A stretch of DNA of 64,000 nt from Sclerodactyla briareus (Eukaryota > Echinodermata > Holothuroidea > Dendrochirotida > Sclerodactylidae), in the NCBI GenBank assembly GCA_026419785.1, contig JAODTK010001444.1, forward strand, positions 496,001-560,000, read 5' to 3'. This document shows positions 35,535-47,780 of the stretch, one piece after another. A program made the position numbers and the translations under genes. Under the pieces are notes generated by a model that was not told the DNA's origin, ran no database searches, and saw only the letters and a program-made list of their open reading frames with translations. Within the stretch, counting starts at the first letter, position 1. Every line of letters starts with the position of its first letter.

Positions 35535-35945
35535 TCATTTTTCCCTTTCAAGATTGGAAATAAAGTCCCCTTCCCCAGTCAGTTGGCTGACACCAGTGCT
35601 CAAACAGGCTAAGGGCAGTAGAGGCGTTGTGCAAAACTCGAGGGAGTAGCCACCATGCCAGAGATCCCCAGATGCATGTCTCAGACCCCAGGGAGTCTTC
35701 GCGCCTTCAACTGATCCAACACCACCCGAATTTCCTCTATAGTAGGCACGCCACAATCTACCGGCGGTTCAGCCACCAGAGTTGCAACATTATCAAGCCA
35801 AATGCCCAGGCTTGGGGGCTCAGCCTTGTACAAATCCTCAAAATAACCAACAGGTCCTCACGTCGGAATTCTCGGTCAGGATTCTGCCATCTGCTTGACA
35901 GCTTTGGCAACCGTAATCGCAGAGGCCGAGTTTGCGGAGTCTTTG
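35535..35945 (-). pseudogene. Reverse transcriptase N-terminal fragment (LINE D)
   Basis: On the minus strand one frame reads GYFEDLYKAEPPS (about 35813-35848), then VDCGVPTIEEIRVVLDQLK, then RRLPGV (35683-35700) and, after stops, LGKGTLFPILKGKND near 35535-35580. This is the conserved stretch preceding the RT palm in many LINEs (FxxLYxxxPP..., TxxEVxxAxxxLKxGKAxG..., WKxGLxxPIxKGKGD). It is visibly GC-richer than its surroundings. The catalytic palm itself is missing, and three or more stops interrupt it. Confidence 0.7.
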
Positions 35946-37691
35946 AATCGCTCATATCCTCATTAATAATGTTATTATTAATTCTCTTATTACCTGATGA
36001 GCGACTGTTAGTTGGTTAACACAACTTCTTGTAAAATACTGAGTTAAGTTAATTGTGAACGATCAATGTGAAACTAAATCTCAAGATGTCAGAACTCACG
36101 CCTCGTCTCTATTATATTATCGTCTTAGTTACGGCTCACATATTTAAACAATCTACCAGGTCCTATGCTCTTTCAGTATAACGATGGTCTCTTCTCATTT
36201 GTTAGCCTGTAGTCCCGGTTTTGCTCTAAATCAAGTTGCGTAATTGCTCGCCCCACTTCACCTGAGAGATGGCTCCTCCTTGCACTGTCTCAACGGATAA
36301 TTTAAAAAGCTTCCATGACATTGTTGAATTGATTTACCTTCAGGGTCAAATGTTAGAAATTCACGCTCCAATATACAATAGACAACCGGACCAAATTCAC
36401 AAACGACATTCCAGAATACATACATATCAAAACTAATACCATTTGGACAAAGGAATAAACCCAAATAGACATTCAAACGAAACATCACAGATCTAATACA
36501 ATCACTTAGTTTACTTAGAAGGCATGTTCGAGTAATCATGAACATAAGCAGCGAATGGGCCGATAAACAACCGATTCTTTCTCTGATAATTGACTAGATT
36601 TTTTCGTTGTTCATCACCATCATTTTTATCATTATTACGTATGAGGAAATGGTTTTTAACCATTTACCTACCTACCCTTATTGGAGATGTTCCAAAATTT
36701 GAGCCCTTTCCGCTCTGAAAATGGGGCATGGGGGTTTGGATTCCAATATCTGTCACAACAAAAATATTACACATAATATTCAGTGATCAATTTCCTGTAT
36801 ATTTTGGCATTATTTTGTACATTCTAGGTCAATACGCTGAACAGAAATCCATGGGTTCCCCAATTACACGCGACTACCCCATGTCCAGTTATTAGATCTT
36901 GTAATTACACCAGCGTAGAAACATCCTAGCCCCTCGATTTGTGAACGCACGCTTATTACAGGTCGAAGCCTGGGCGCGCCGGCTATGCTAGGCCAGATAG
37001 CATGAGCATGCATACTACTTAACCACAGTCATAATCGAATCGTGACCTTAGCTTTAACGACCATTTGGGGCATGGAGAGATGGATCGTGAATAAATCCAA
37101 CAACATATGAGGCATGAGTAGTAGGGTAACCTATATCAAGCGTTATGTTCGTTTGATTCTCTCTGCTGAATGGCTAGCAGGGTGGGCAGTGAGTCACAAC
37201 CAGCTGACCGCTGCAAAATGGAAAATTTCTTGGAACGTCTTGTTACTCGATGCTCAGCAAGAGGAGGAGAAGAACAGCGCCAATCTCGAAAAACTACGCT
37301 GACCATGACATGACACAGCCACCACACACCAGACCCAGGGATTCAAAGATTCTGAACGAGGAAATCCAATAGGAAAAACCTCATGATCAATTAGAACATT
37401 TAGAAACCAGGGCTGGGCAACAAGGTAACGGGGCAATAAGAATTTCTGCTATATGCTACACTGTTGTGTTTAAATTAATGCAAATTAAGGCACTGCTAGT
37501 TTACTTGAGAAGTAAAACTCGATAATCGGCTATCGATATTTTTTCGTTGTCTAGTGCCATTACAGAGGGACAAGGCTGCAATTCACCTTAAATAAATTTC
37601 TTGCCATGCCAACCGCTCGTTCCCCAATCACCGGTGTAGGGCCTATCTGAAGTCAGTTGACGCCATAACAATCCCGCTCTCCGCCCCTTAT
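35946..37691. other. Intergenic, nothing recognised
   Basis: AT-rich sequence with no supported coding region. A phrase ACTACCCCATG near 36875 may be a decayed transposon end. Confidence 0.45.
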
Positions 37692-38055
37692 AAAAATCTG
37701 GCTACGCATGCAGGCCCAGTTTCTTCCTCCAGAACAAGCCCTCAAGCATTCCGCTCTGAACGTATGGCCACGCCACTGTAAAGTTAAACCCCTTCAATCT
37801 GAACCAGTTGGAAAAACATGCGGCTCTAGCCATGCATACAAGACAACTGCCCCCACACAGAATGAACCTCTTCTCCCCACCTCGCTGAAAATCTGCCTAC
37901 TACGCTGTGGCAAAGCATGCACTCCCTCCCAAAAAAACCCTCCTCTCCCACTCCCTGAAAAATACAGCTACGCCTCTGTAGCTGGGACCCTCCTCCACCT
38001 CGTGCTGCTCTGAGAAATCTGTCTACACCACTGTAGCAAGGCCCAGGCCTTCGCC
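37692..38055 (-). repeat. Tandem array of hAT-like termini (six degenerate units)
   Basis: Units beginning AAAAATCTGGCTACGCC start at about 37692, 37760, 37812, 37888, 37958 and 38014 (spacing 52-76 bases). On the minus strand each reads CAGTGGCGTAGCCAG followed by ATTTTT, the same terminal sequence that bounds the elements at 7911 and 11993. Units also share a following C-rich block such as CTCCTCTCCCACTCCCTGA. The array is strongly strand-asymmetric (C-rich on plus). It may result from serial insertion of the same element end or from tandem amplification of it. Confidence 0.7.
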
Positions 38056-38364
38056 ACACAAAGTGCAGACTGCCCTCATCTACTAAGTTAGCCTATAGCT
38101 ACCTAGTTCTTACAGTTATCTTGCAGTAGGCGTTTATGTCAATCCTTCCATGAACGAAGAATAGTCTGGTGTAACTCATGGAGCTTATTTGTAAAATTAG
38201 GAATTGGGATCTATATATCTATATGAAAACTGAATTAGTCAGGAACCGTCTATGATAGTCGAACAAATCCGAAACTGACCTTACGATGCCACTGACCTGT
38301 CGTCACAAGAAAAAAATACGCTATAACACCTGGGCTAGCCAGGCTTTATATCATGGAATTGGGA
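38056..38364. other. Intergenic, nothing recognised
   Basis: No feature recognised between the hAT-end array and repeat R2. Confidence 0.45.
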
Positions 38365-38700
38365 GGCCTGTTGATGATAGAACTTGTCATAAACTAGTGC
38401 TTCGTCAGCGTGGTGTATCGATCACTGCGATCAGATTCATTCATCTTACACCAAGACTGTGGTTTCTCAATTACTCTTGTTTAGTCTACTGTTCGTGCTA
38501 AAAGCGATCGTATTGGAAAAGATAAAAGAGAACCTTCTTTCGTGACGTTATTTGATTATATGCTAGTTTGCCTTCAAAACAGCAATACGACAGCGATGTA
38601 GGTGTTCCTCACAAGGGAATTACTCTCATATAAAATGTCCTTACACAAGAAGTGAAACAACTGTCAGTTAGTTATAAATTATACCATGTCGCAGGAGACG
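38365..38700 (+). repeat. Dispersed repeat family R2, copy 1
   Basis: Shares ordered blocks with 47445-47780: TTTCTCAATTACTCTTGTTTAG (38463-38484) with 47554-47575, CGATCGTATTGGA with 47605-47617, a GTGTTC...GGGAAnATTACT block, and TATAAATTA near the end. The copies are clearly diverged. No coding potential is conserved. Confidence 0.75.
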
Positions 38701-40032
38701 ATGATTGATAATAGGTGTTGAATCTGCATTTCATTGACGATTGTTCTGTCTGGCTTTTTTTTCTTTCTTTTTTGCGTGAAATTTAATGTGTAAGACATCG
38801 ATGAAGAGAGTGGAGCATACTTTAGTCCGGGTGCAGAAACTGGGGAACAGAGTATGTGGAGCGACACAATAACGTTACGTCAGTCGCCCACGTGGCACTC
38901 TGCAACAACTATCAATCGTCATCCAGGGACAACCATTACTATACGAAAGAAAAGTCCCAGTGGTATAAGGAGGATAAGCAACTGCGAGTGTTAATATCAC
39001 ATTATCTACTCTCCATGTCGAAATGGTTCACATTGACGGGTGACACACTGCAAGCAGATACAATATTGAACGGAGTACCATTCGCGAGACGATTGATATA
39101 ATAAACTTCATGTGATGTGTGTGCCCATAGCAAATGTTCACAGTAGCAATCATACATGGTGATTCAAGGAGCGTAACGGGGCACCTGGTTAGTTCATGGA
39201 TATAGTTTCGCACATCGATAAGCTCTAGTATGTGGCATCTGAACTGACCGTAGTAACAGATGTAAAGTACTTCGTAAAAGAAGTGTTCTGAGATCGTTAT
39301 GAACATGTTCACATTACCCACCTTAGCCTTACAAGGGAAAACGATGGCGTCATTCCAGAACTGAAACTCAAACCTCCTATTGTCAACTATTCTGATACCG
39401 GAATATGAGCAATGATAAAATGTGTCACAGTGTTTACCACGATGAGCAACGATTACCTAACAATACGACTCTTCCCCACTAATTGCCCGCCTGCCAGAAA
39501 GGCGACGGATGTAGAACCGTTCATCTGTATTGAAAACTTGACGTACACCATGTGTGCTATACATGTAACGCGTGTATATATTGATGTGTCGTTCAACGTT
39601 ACTTACCTTCGTATGCCTAGAATATGTCAGCTGTATTGGGCACGTGCCGTGATGAGTGACTATTAGGCGGAACGCGTGCTGGGTCCCATTTGGTATGGAA
39701 TCGTCATGACCACATAAGCCCATGCACACGTCGGATTGTAATTGAAATCTCTGACCCATATTTATGGATTGCAGATTATTCACAAATAATGAGCAAAGCG
39801 ATTTGTTTGGGTTAGGGTTGTTAGGGATTAACATTAACATGCTCGTCATGTGTTCCGACACCGATCTCAAGATTGGGCAGCTGAAGCTGGTCTAAATATG
39901 ACTCTTATATAAAGTGCATCATGATGTAGCAAGTTCATGGAATAGTAAGGGCACGATCATGCGAGACATTCCTGTCCTACCTCATGTCCTCCGAAATAAA
40001 ATATGCTATTGATTCGGGTCCGACAGGCGTTA
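38701..40032. other. Intergenic, nothing recognised
   Basis: Contains an unassigned 137-residue minus-strand frame (39457-39870) without a recognisable domain. Confidence 0.45.
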
Positions 40033-40180
40033 CACTCTAAAAATGTTGGGTACACATACCACCTGGGTACTTTGTTTCCACCCAGTATGGGTGATATTTT
40101 ACCAATTTTGGGTAAATGCTTACCGAGGCTGGGTGAAACAAATTGCCCAGGTGGTAATTTTACCCAACATTTTTAGAGTG
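40033..40180. mobile_element. Foldback MITE (148 bp)
   Basis: The left end CACTCTAAAAATGTTGGGTA and the right end TACCCAACATTTTTAGAGTG are perfect inverted repeats. Pairing continues inward with few mismatches: ACCACCTGGG...TTTGTTTCCACCCAG (left) against CTGGGTGAAACAAATTGCCCAGGTGGT (right), leaving a short loop around 40088-40130. This non-coding foldback structure is typical of miniature inverted-repeat transposable elements. TA precedes the left end, and ATA follows the right end, so a TA target duplication with one changed base is possible. The near-perfect termini suggest a younger insertion than the surrounding repeats. Confidence 0.93.
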
Positions 40181-43100
40181 ATAGGATTGTTCACTAGATA
40201 TTTAGGAATGATTCTCCTACCATAGATGACAACCGCCCGCAATACACCAAACCAGAACTAATTGGACCATAAACCAGAAAGCCAAAATGCTTAGTGATAC
40301 CTTGACTTAACCTATGGCCAGACACAAGGGCAAAATGGGAAATTGTACCAGCCTCACAAGCTGACAAATTTCCCATTTCCCACAGAAAATAATGTTATTT
40401 TGATCAACCAATAGAGTTCTTTTACTCTTGATAAGAAGCTACACACTAATTTCAACTTAATCAGACCAAACATCTGAACTTTTCACTTTTTTTCCAACAA
40501 GGATTTTCCAACTTGACTTCTGTTCCACTCCACTGAACCTCAAAATATTGGGAGCAAATTTAGTCATCATAGTGATCACACATCCGAGTATGAGTTCATT
40601 CATCCAGGTGAGGTCACGTTATTACTTATCACGTTTAACAACACTGAAATTGGCCAGGATCACTCTTTCTCAGCTGTCTTACACAGGGTAACTTTGCTCG
40701 TGATAAGGAAGCCACACACCCAGTTGCCATTTTGAGTTGAAATGTGTGGTGTTCGTCACAAAAACTTTAACTTTAATGGCTTGGATGAGTCGGACATATG
40801 ATTTTGGTAGGCTTTTCAAACACATATCGTGATATGTGGTTGTGTTCCTAGAGTAGTACAAGGTCTGTCAATTAGCAATAATCCGTCCGTGATATTGTTA
40901 TTCAGGCAAAAAATGATTGTATATCCAATTGAACAATTTGGTCACTTTGTAGCTTTTATCACCCTGACTTGTAAGCTGAGTTGGAGCAAAAGTGTTTCAC
41001 AGTATGAGTGGTATCGTTGTAAGGGCAAAGGGGGGGGGGAATGCTGACTGTTCAATTTTACCATATGATGAACGCAATCACATCTGTTTCTCCCTAGGTT
41101 TTAGAAGTACCTACCTTAACATATAAGCAGTGTATCTGACAACATAACCTAAAATTATTTAATCCAACCCGAACACACGACGAACAGTACCCGTGGTTGA
41201 TCAATGGAGGAAGACACGCCCACACTTTGGTCCGTACACTCAATCGTTTGTTCCAATTCATTATAATAGGCTGGCGTGGATAATTTACATCATACCCCAG
41301 ATTAGTTCAAATTTCACACAATTTAAAAAAAACCTTTAAATACTATCGGGAGCTCGCCATCACTGCATGGCGACCTGTCACCAGCCCGGGCTCAAATTCA
41401 ACTGATCCATTCTGTTCAATGTAAATTTGACTACACATGGTTTTTTATAGGACACTTGTTTAAACACATTGGTTTGATAAGAACCCTGATAACGCTGGAC
41501 ATAACTAAGTCGATAATAAAGTTACATCAGCCATTCGATACCTATTTGCCGTGTAAAAAATCTTAACATACTCAAATTCAGCGATAAGCGGATCATTAAA
41601 CAAACCTATTTTCCAAATTGCGTCATTCAATCTCCAATCCGAATTCAGAACTCTTTTATTGCGAAAGGTTGTGACAATCGTCTCGCAATCCGCAAGTTTG
41701 AAATCGTGATGCACATTACGAATATTTTACAGGAAATTTTTAGGGTGTTATTCTTCATCCACCAATGCCCAATTGTGTAATACGTGATTTCATTACACTA
41801 TAGACGAAAACATGACTTGAAGCCAATCAGTGGTTCTCAATTTTTAACTTGGTTCATACGTTTTTGTTAGTTTAGTTTATAAGCTCTTTAGTAAATAGTC
41901 GACTAAATACATTATAAAAATAGTTACACCATGCAGTGGGCTAGTGTTGAAATAAATAATTAGGCATTGGTCTATTGAATTGAAACCCAGTAGGCCATTG
42001 TAAATGAAAGACGGACTCTTCGGAGTGACGGAAATGTGAGTGGAATTTCAGGGATCATTAACTGAAATTACTTGAAGATACAAAAATTTTTGCCCATATT
42101 GTAATTCGATTTTCGTTTATCCTCAGTTTCATTCGCCCGCAACTACCCCAACTAAACGGTTGACCTTATTCCGAGTTTGTTTTTTTTATATATTTTGACT
42201 CTACTTTCCTAACTACGCTGTGTTACCTCCCTGCCTCCTGACGACATTTGTCCTTAGATTACATGGTTATGGAACCAGTCTAAAGTAATGACATGACGTC
42301 ATGAAATCACAATTTGATCTGCAACTCACTATACCTTATCTCAGCCCGACGGTAACGGGAGACAGTAATAAACTGGCATACTACGTTGTGTCTGTACCCC
42401 CAATTTTTTTATTTTGTGCACCAGTTACGTATCAGACCATGGATACGGTACAGTACTGTGTTAACTGGATAACTGGTACGATCAATCTTCATTGATCCTG
42501 TTGGGGGAGTATATGCCTGTATTTTACTTGAGGTGAGGGGTAACACCACAAAAATCTAGCGGCAGGAAATGAGCAATCTCAACGTGGATATTAGAACAAT
42601 GAAAAAAAACGAAAAAAAAAAACACAGATGGTCGACGTTTGTATTTGTCATTACCTTTCTATAGATCTGACTATGGCCATGCTATGTTGGCCATGCTGTG
42701 AGTGAAATGAACGAACTTCTTATTCAGAGTTTTCTAGTATATACATGTGGCATATGAATTCATGTTTTCAGTCTTGTTTTAAAATGACTTTCGGAACTTG
42801 TACAATCATAGCATACTACGAACACATATTCCTCTGATATTTCCTCGACTCAATCAACACGAGCTTCATCAATCGAGCAACGATATACGCGTCTCTCACG
42901 AGGGAAATATCTTTTACGTTTCATCAAACCTCCACGTAGGATTGGGAGATGGGTTTGGGTGATGATATTAGCCCATTATTCCAATTTTACCAGTTGAATG
43001 CGTGGCAAATAGGCAGCCGGTTTCGCCAATTACAAATGGCGTCGTTTGCTTCGAAAACAAGATACTTGATATGGGAAGGGGTGGCCGGTGAGTTACCTTA

Positions 43101-43978
43101 ATTGAAGGTTGTTGAAATTAGTAATTTTCATTTCAACTTCATTTAGATTTAAAAAAAAAGTTGAAGAAATAACAGCATAACTGTAGTTTTACAATATGTC
43201 AAGGTCCTATAAGTAAAATTCTTCAGGCAAAGTGTTATGAACATTTTTAGCATAATATCCATGGCCCCCCCCCTTTTGGGGGTTGGATGGCTTCGGTAAC
43301 AAATATCTATTCAAACAACTACTTTCAATATCAATTTCATAAAAAAAACTCGTATTTTGTCATAATACTTTCGAAGTCAGCACTGAATTCAAAACGATGA
43401 TTATCCCTCGTCTATGTCCTGCATGTAGCGACTTTCTTCTATCAGATCCCCCCAAAATGCGGTCTTGAAATAATTAGATTTCAGGGAGAATTGGGTAATT
43501 GTTTACTACGGTGATTAGTTAAATGACATGTTGTTCTCAACATATCACCTACCACCTCCCTCATATCACGGGAACTTTGCGATATCTGCCTAGAGCTAGA
43601 TGATTAGACTCAAAGATGGGACTTACTCAATCGCTAAGGATTGTGCACTCTGTATTTGAACCCCAAAGTGATGTACTCGACGTTGTATACGGTATATCAA
43701 GAATAATCGTTTTCATGGATAGGTTTGATTATCGATCCGATAAAAATGGAGACAATGCTTAGGAATCTTAGGAAATCGTTAACAGCACAGGTATCCAGGT
43801 ATGGCAGTAAATTATCAGTTTGTGGTGAGGCGTGGAGTTCAAAATCAGATAAACTAGACAATACTACCTCTAGGGATAAATTTGGAGGAAACACTAAAGA
43901 CCAAGTTGATACTGGGATCGGCTATTATGTTTGAACTTCCTTTCACTTAAATTGTTCAAGAATTTATTTCACGCATTG
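40181..43978. other. Intergenic, no supported gene
   Basis: AT-rich with A and T runs, a G10 tract at 41030-41039 and a C10T4G block at 43265. A small perfect hairpin (CGCCAT/ATGGCG) lies at about 41349-41366. An internal near-repeat GATAAGAAGCTACACAC (40430) / GATAAGGAAGCCACACAC (40704) hints at an older repetitive element. Confidence 0.45.
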
Positions 43979-44360
43979 TTTTTTTTTGTTTTTTTTTTTT
44001 TTTGATTTAATTGATTTGGTTCATGACCAAGTAAGCCTCATCTAGAATCATGGCCGTCATTATAGTGGATGAGCACTAGCGATAAATCTTCTTCTTCTCT
44101 CGACTAGTGCTCAGAGGAGATCGAGCCAGGGGTGGAACTATTCCCAACCTGCTCCCGGGACCGCCAAAGTATTGCAAACATCCCTATGCAAACCCCAGAA
44201 TCCTATGCACAAATCCACTGCATTACAGCGAAGCCATGGAGTGAAGACTGAGCATCGTCCACCGCACAGCAATACTGACACCACTATGACATTCTTCCAC
44301 CACTCAGGCAGTGGTTGCGCTATAGTGAGTGAATTGTAAACGATTCCTCCAACTCACCCA
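43979..44360 (-). mobile_element. Possible minus-strand poly-A retroposon
   Basis: On the minus strand a GC-richer body (about 44360 down to 44020) ends in a poly-A tail (T9-G-T15 on plus, 43979-44003). Within it GAGCACTAG (44071) pairs with CTAGTGCTC (44104) across a short loop. No tRNA-type box A/B pair was found, so it is not clearly a SINE. It could be a processed copy of an unrecognised RNA. Confidence 0.4.
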
Positions 44361-46714
44361 CCTGCGAGAACTAGTATAGGTATGTTGGTTTCCTACCAAC
44401 CTCACCATTAGTTTCACTGACAGGTTAGCGTACCATTTAAGTTAGAATGTGAACGGTATGTTGTTCACTCACCATGGTGTGTGATTCTCATGGGGACTAG
44501 ATAATCCCTATGGTTTTTAGTGATCTTCTTCTTGATATTTGTGGGTGGACTGAGCTCAAACCAAATTCTAGAATTCTACCAACAACCACGTTTTCTATTT
44601 CTGGTGGTTAGTGAGAGTGGGACCATACCTATCAACAGATCGTAATAGACATATCTTACTCATGAATATAACACAGAAAACTTCAAATGTCGGTATGTTC
44701 GTTATATTGATCTTCTTGAAAGTAGCACACGTATATTCGTTATACATTCATATTTTTTACCCGAAATGTGGCATAGGCCCTTTGCAATCGCAGTTATCTG
44801 TCTCAAATTCTTTCAAGGGGAAGTTTGGCCCTACCCCCGCATTAGTTTATTATGTCTTCAGCCAATTACACTGGTTTTTTTTTTTTTATTTCCTGTGTGG
44901 TTCTGCTGCATGAGGCAGAGGTTCTGGCTACCGTACCTATGAACCGTTTTGACTCGACTACTTGTTTCTGGCTTGCTTTCACCTCTCTCCTCCAATTGAT
45001 TGTTCCGGTATGCTGCTATGTTTGTTGGATATAAAAATATTTTCGAGATTTTTTTTATGTATTCTCCACAATACTTTTCCGGTTTTCGTAACCGCATGCT
45101 TTTTCTTTCTTCGAATACATTAGCCTATCCCGTGATTTCCTGCGTTAATGGCCATCCTTTCTCGAACAATCATGTATTGCCGGATGAAACCATACTTTGC
45201 GGCCTTGGTGAAATACAATTAATGGTTTTTCTGTAATGTTGTAATATATAACCAGACGTGTTGAACTTGAAATATGAAACAATCCGAAAGCTTATACGAA
45301 CCGTTACGACAGAAAACGCTCTGAAGTAAACGAATCGGAATCAACCGAACGAAGGAATTAAAAATTCTAATAGTCAACGGAGGTGTTTCCTAGGTAGCTG
45401 TATTATTTCGATGGGTGAGATCTTGGTCTTCACTCCCATGTTTCGCTGTGAAATAGTGGAATTTCGGGATATTCATCAACGGGGAAGAGTCCACGAGCAG
45501 TCCACGTTTTACATAAATCTTCCGCGCCCCCGAGGTCCGAGAAAGTGCATTCAAAGAGAGTCGTACTTTGGCGACAAAATCGAAATCATCTGAGCACTAT
45601 AGGTCGACAAGGCCAAGGCGGTTATCGAATGTGCTCATCCACGGTCAATACGACCTGGGTTCCTTGAAGGACATTACTCGGCTATTTGAACCCATAGACA
45701 TCCGATCATATTGGTTGGGCGGCGCGCGTTGAGCCGACGAGAGGTACATCAGGCGCGCAGTATTTCACCATTCAATCCAGCGATTGCGCTCTGCCAGAAT
45801 GAGATTCCGTCAAGTCGCCGTGTAATGTGGCAAGGGTTTCACTTCTTACAGCAGATGCAACCAAATCAGGTTCATCGGTGAAATATGTCGTTGTTTTCTT
45901 GTTGATTTTCCGAATGACTGGAGAACTCAAGAGACATATTCTGGGTTCAATATAAACGCAGAAAATACATCTTATTACCGTAATCACCATTGTTTATGTT
46001 AACTGGCACTATTAAGAAACTCATTTGACGAGGCGGCAATAATCAAAACAGAATTTACTGCGATTTAAATGTGGACTATCACATCAAAATCTTTTTAAAA
46101 TTGGAGGAGAGATGTCATGACTAATGCATGGGTCATACAAGTGCAAAGGAGGACCACATAACATTCGTCACATTTTGAGACAATGTCATCAGGTTTTACG
46201 AATGATAATGTCTGTTGCAACACCGCCTGAATACTTGATAAACTTTGTTATCATTCAATGTGATTAACACTTAGCCGTGATCTCGTGAAACCTGTCGGTG
46301 TGAACCTATCCAAAAAAGAGACATAGCAGCAATTCGCCCCAAGCAGAGTATAATAGCAATAACCGGCATTTCCACGTCATTGGAATTTCTTCCGCAAATA
46401 CCATGGACAAATGCTCGGTGAAATCACACTGTGGAGGAGACTGATGAAAGGGTTTGCGCTAACGGTTTGCACTCCTGACACGGACCCGCTGTCAAAGTGC
46501 CTGATTTCCTCAAATCTACAGGAACCATGTCCATTCAAAAATACCAACCCGTACACATAATCAAGCCCGCATATGTCAATTGTTTATTTCACAAAATACT
46601 GTCGGTGTTATTTCTGACATCCGTTCTAATACGATATCAGTTCGCATTTTGTCAAAGACCAGCTTGTCGCAATCATGCTTTCGAGTGATAGCGTTTCTGA
46701 AATAATTCGTTTTT
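44361..46714. other. Intergenic, no supported gene
   Basis: Contains a GC-richer patch near 45400-45780 with unassigned frames on both strands. No family recognised. Confidence 0.45.
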
Positions 46715-47130
46715 TAAATTTATTTATTTATTGGAATGGCAGGGTAGCTCCATCAGTGAAATACACACTTTTACAGAAGGCCCCCGCCAAACTGAAAATA
46801 GGCAACGAAGAGTAAACAAATAATTAAAGAAAATAGGAAAACAGGAAAGCATGTGGTACCAAGTCCAAGAACACTAATTAAGGAGAGCGAACGAGTAGAT
46901 TCCCAGAATTGAGAGGGGACGGAATGTCGAATGCGCTTGTCTTAGTTGGCTAGGGGATTATTCCACTCAACAGCCCCTGTATGAGAAAAGTTCAATTTAC
47001 CCAGATTGGTACGAGATCTGGGAACCACCAGGCCATCAGACGTTGCCGCTCTAGTGCGGTAAATGTGAGAACTATTTGATTCAATAAAAGGTGGGTGATG
47101 TCAATAATCGGGTTGCCTGATAACTTTCAC
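46715..47130 (-). mobile_element. LINE 3' end with AAAT tail (LINE E)
   Basis: On the minus strand the translation includes SSHIYRTRAATSDG, VPRSRTNLGKLNFSHTGAVEWN and, after a frameshift, an IRQAHS-like piece. This matches the C-terminal TRxxSNLxVPxxRTNxGKxxFxxxGxxxWN block of several LINE groups. The 3' untranslated region runs to about 46735 and ends in an (AAAT)n tail (plus-strand TTTATTTATTTATT at 46717-46733). Only the last few hundred bases of the element are present. Confidence 0.75.
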
Positions 47131-47444
47131 TGACCATCTTTCCATTGATCACTGGAATAGTATGAATTGAATCGCTGTTTCGTGATGAAAAGCTATACAA
47201 ATACACTTAATTCCAGTTAATATGAGCAATTACAATGTTTTCTGTTTTGTTGATTACTGATCAGTATTTAGATGTGCTGGTATATTATAGTATTAGTCAT
47301 TCATTCCATTCGTCAGGTAAAGGACTGCTAAACCCCTTTTCACAATCCGCAATGCTCATAACAAATATGTGAAATAAACAAGAAATATAAAAAACGTGGG
47401 ATGCACCTCTATTATCATAGCCCTAACTTCTTCTTTTTTTTATA
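47131..47444. other. Intergenic, nothing recognised
   Basis: AT-rich with no recognised feature. Confidence 0.45.
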
Positions 47445-47780
47445 AACAATGATAACAACTTGTCATCAATCAATTCATTATCATCTCTGGTAGCATCGTA
47501 GTTGGCAGTCATGTTTGTCAGAATCGTCCATCTTCACGCATGCCGGTGTTTGATTTCTCTATTACTCTTGTTTAGACTTAGTCAAACTACCCATAAGTGG
47601 CGACGATCGTATTGGAGATTGGAATTCCTTGCTCCATTGCACGGAAAATGATGGTTATAGCTTTTACACACCGTAGCGGGACTTAAGAGTGTTCACCCCA
47701 CATGGGAAAATTACTATAAAAAGTCTTAAAAGGATTAAAATAACTGGTTGTCAGGTATAAATTAGCAGTGTCGTAAATAG
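47445..47780 (+). repeat. Dispersed repeat family R2, copy 2
   Basis: Partner of 38365-38700, with the same block order over about 330 bases and scattered indels. Confidence 0.75.

Noticed and set aside
34224..36882. GGGGTAGTTGGGGTAAAA paired with ACTACCCCA as ends of one DNA transposon
   Set aside because: The inverted match is under about ten bases and a similar phrase occurs at 42124, so the pairing is not secure.
39028..39870. Minus-strand frames of 97 and 137 residues
   Set aside because: No family signature and no neighbouring exon; length is compatible with chance in this region.
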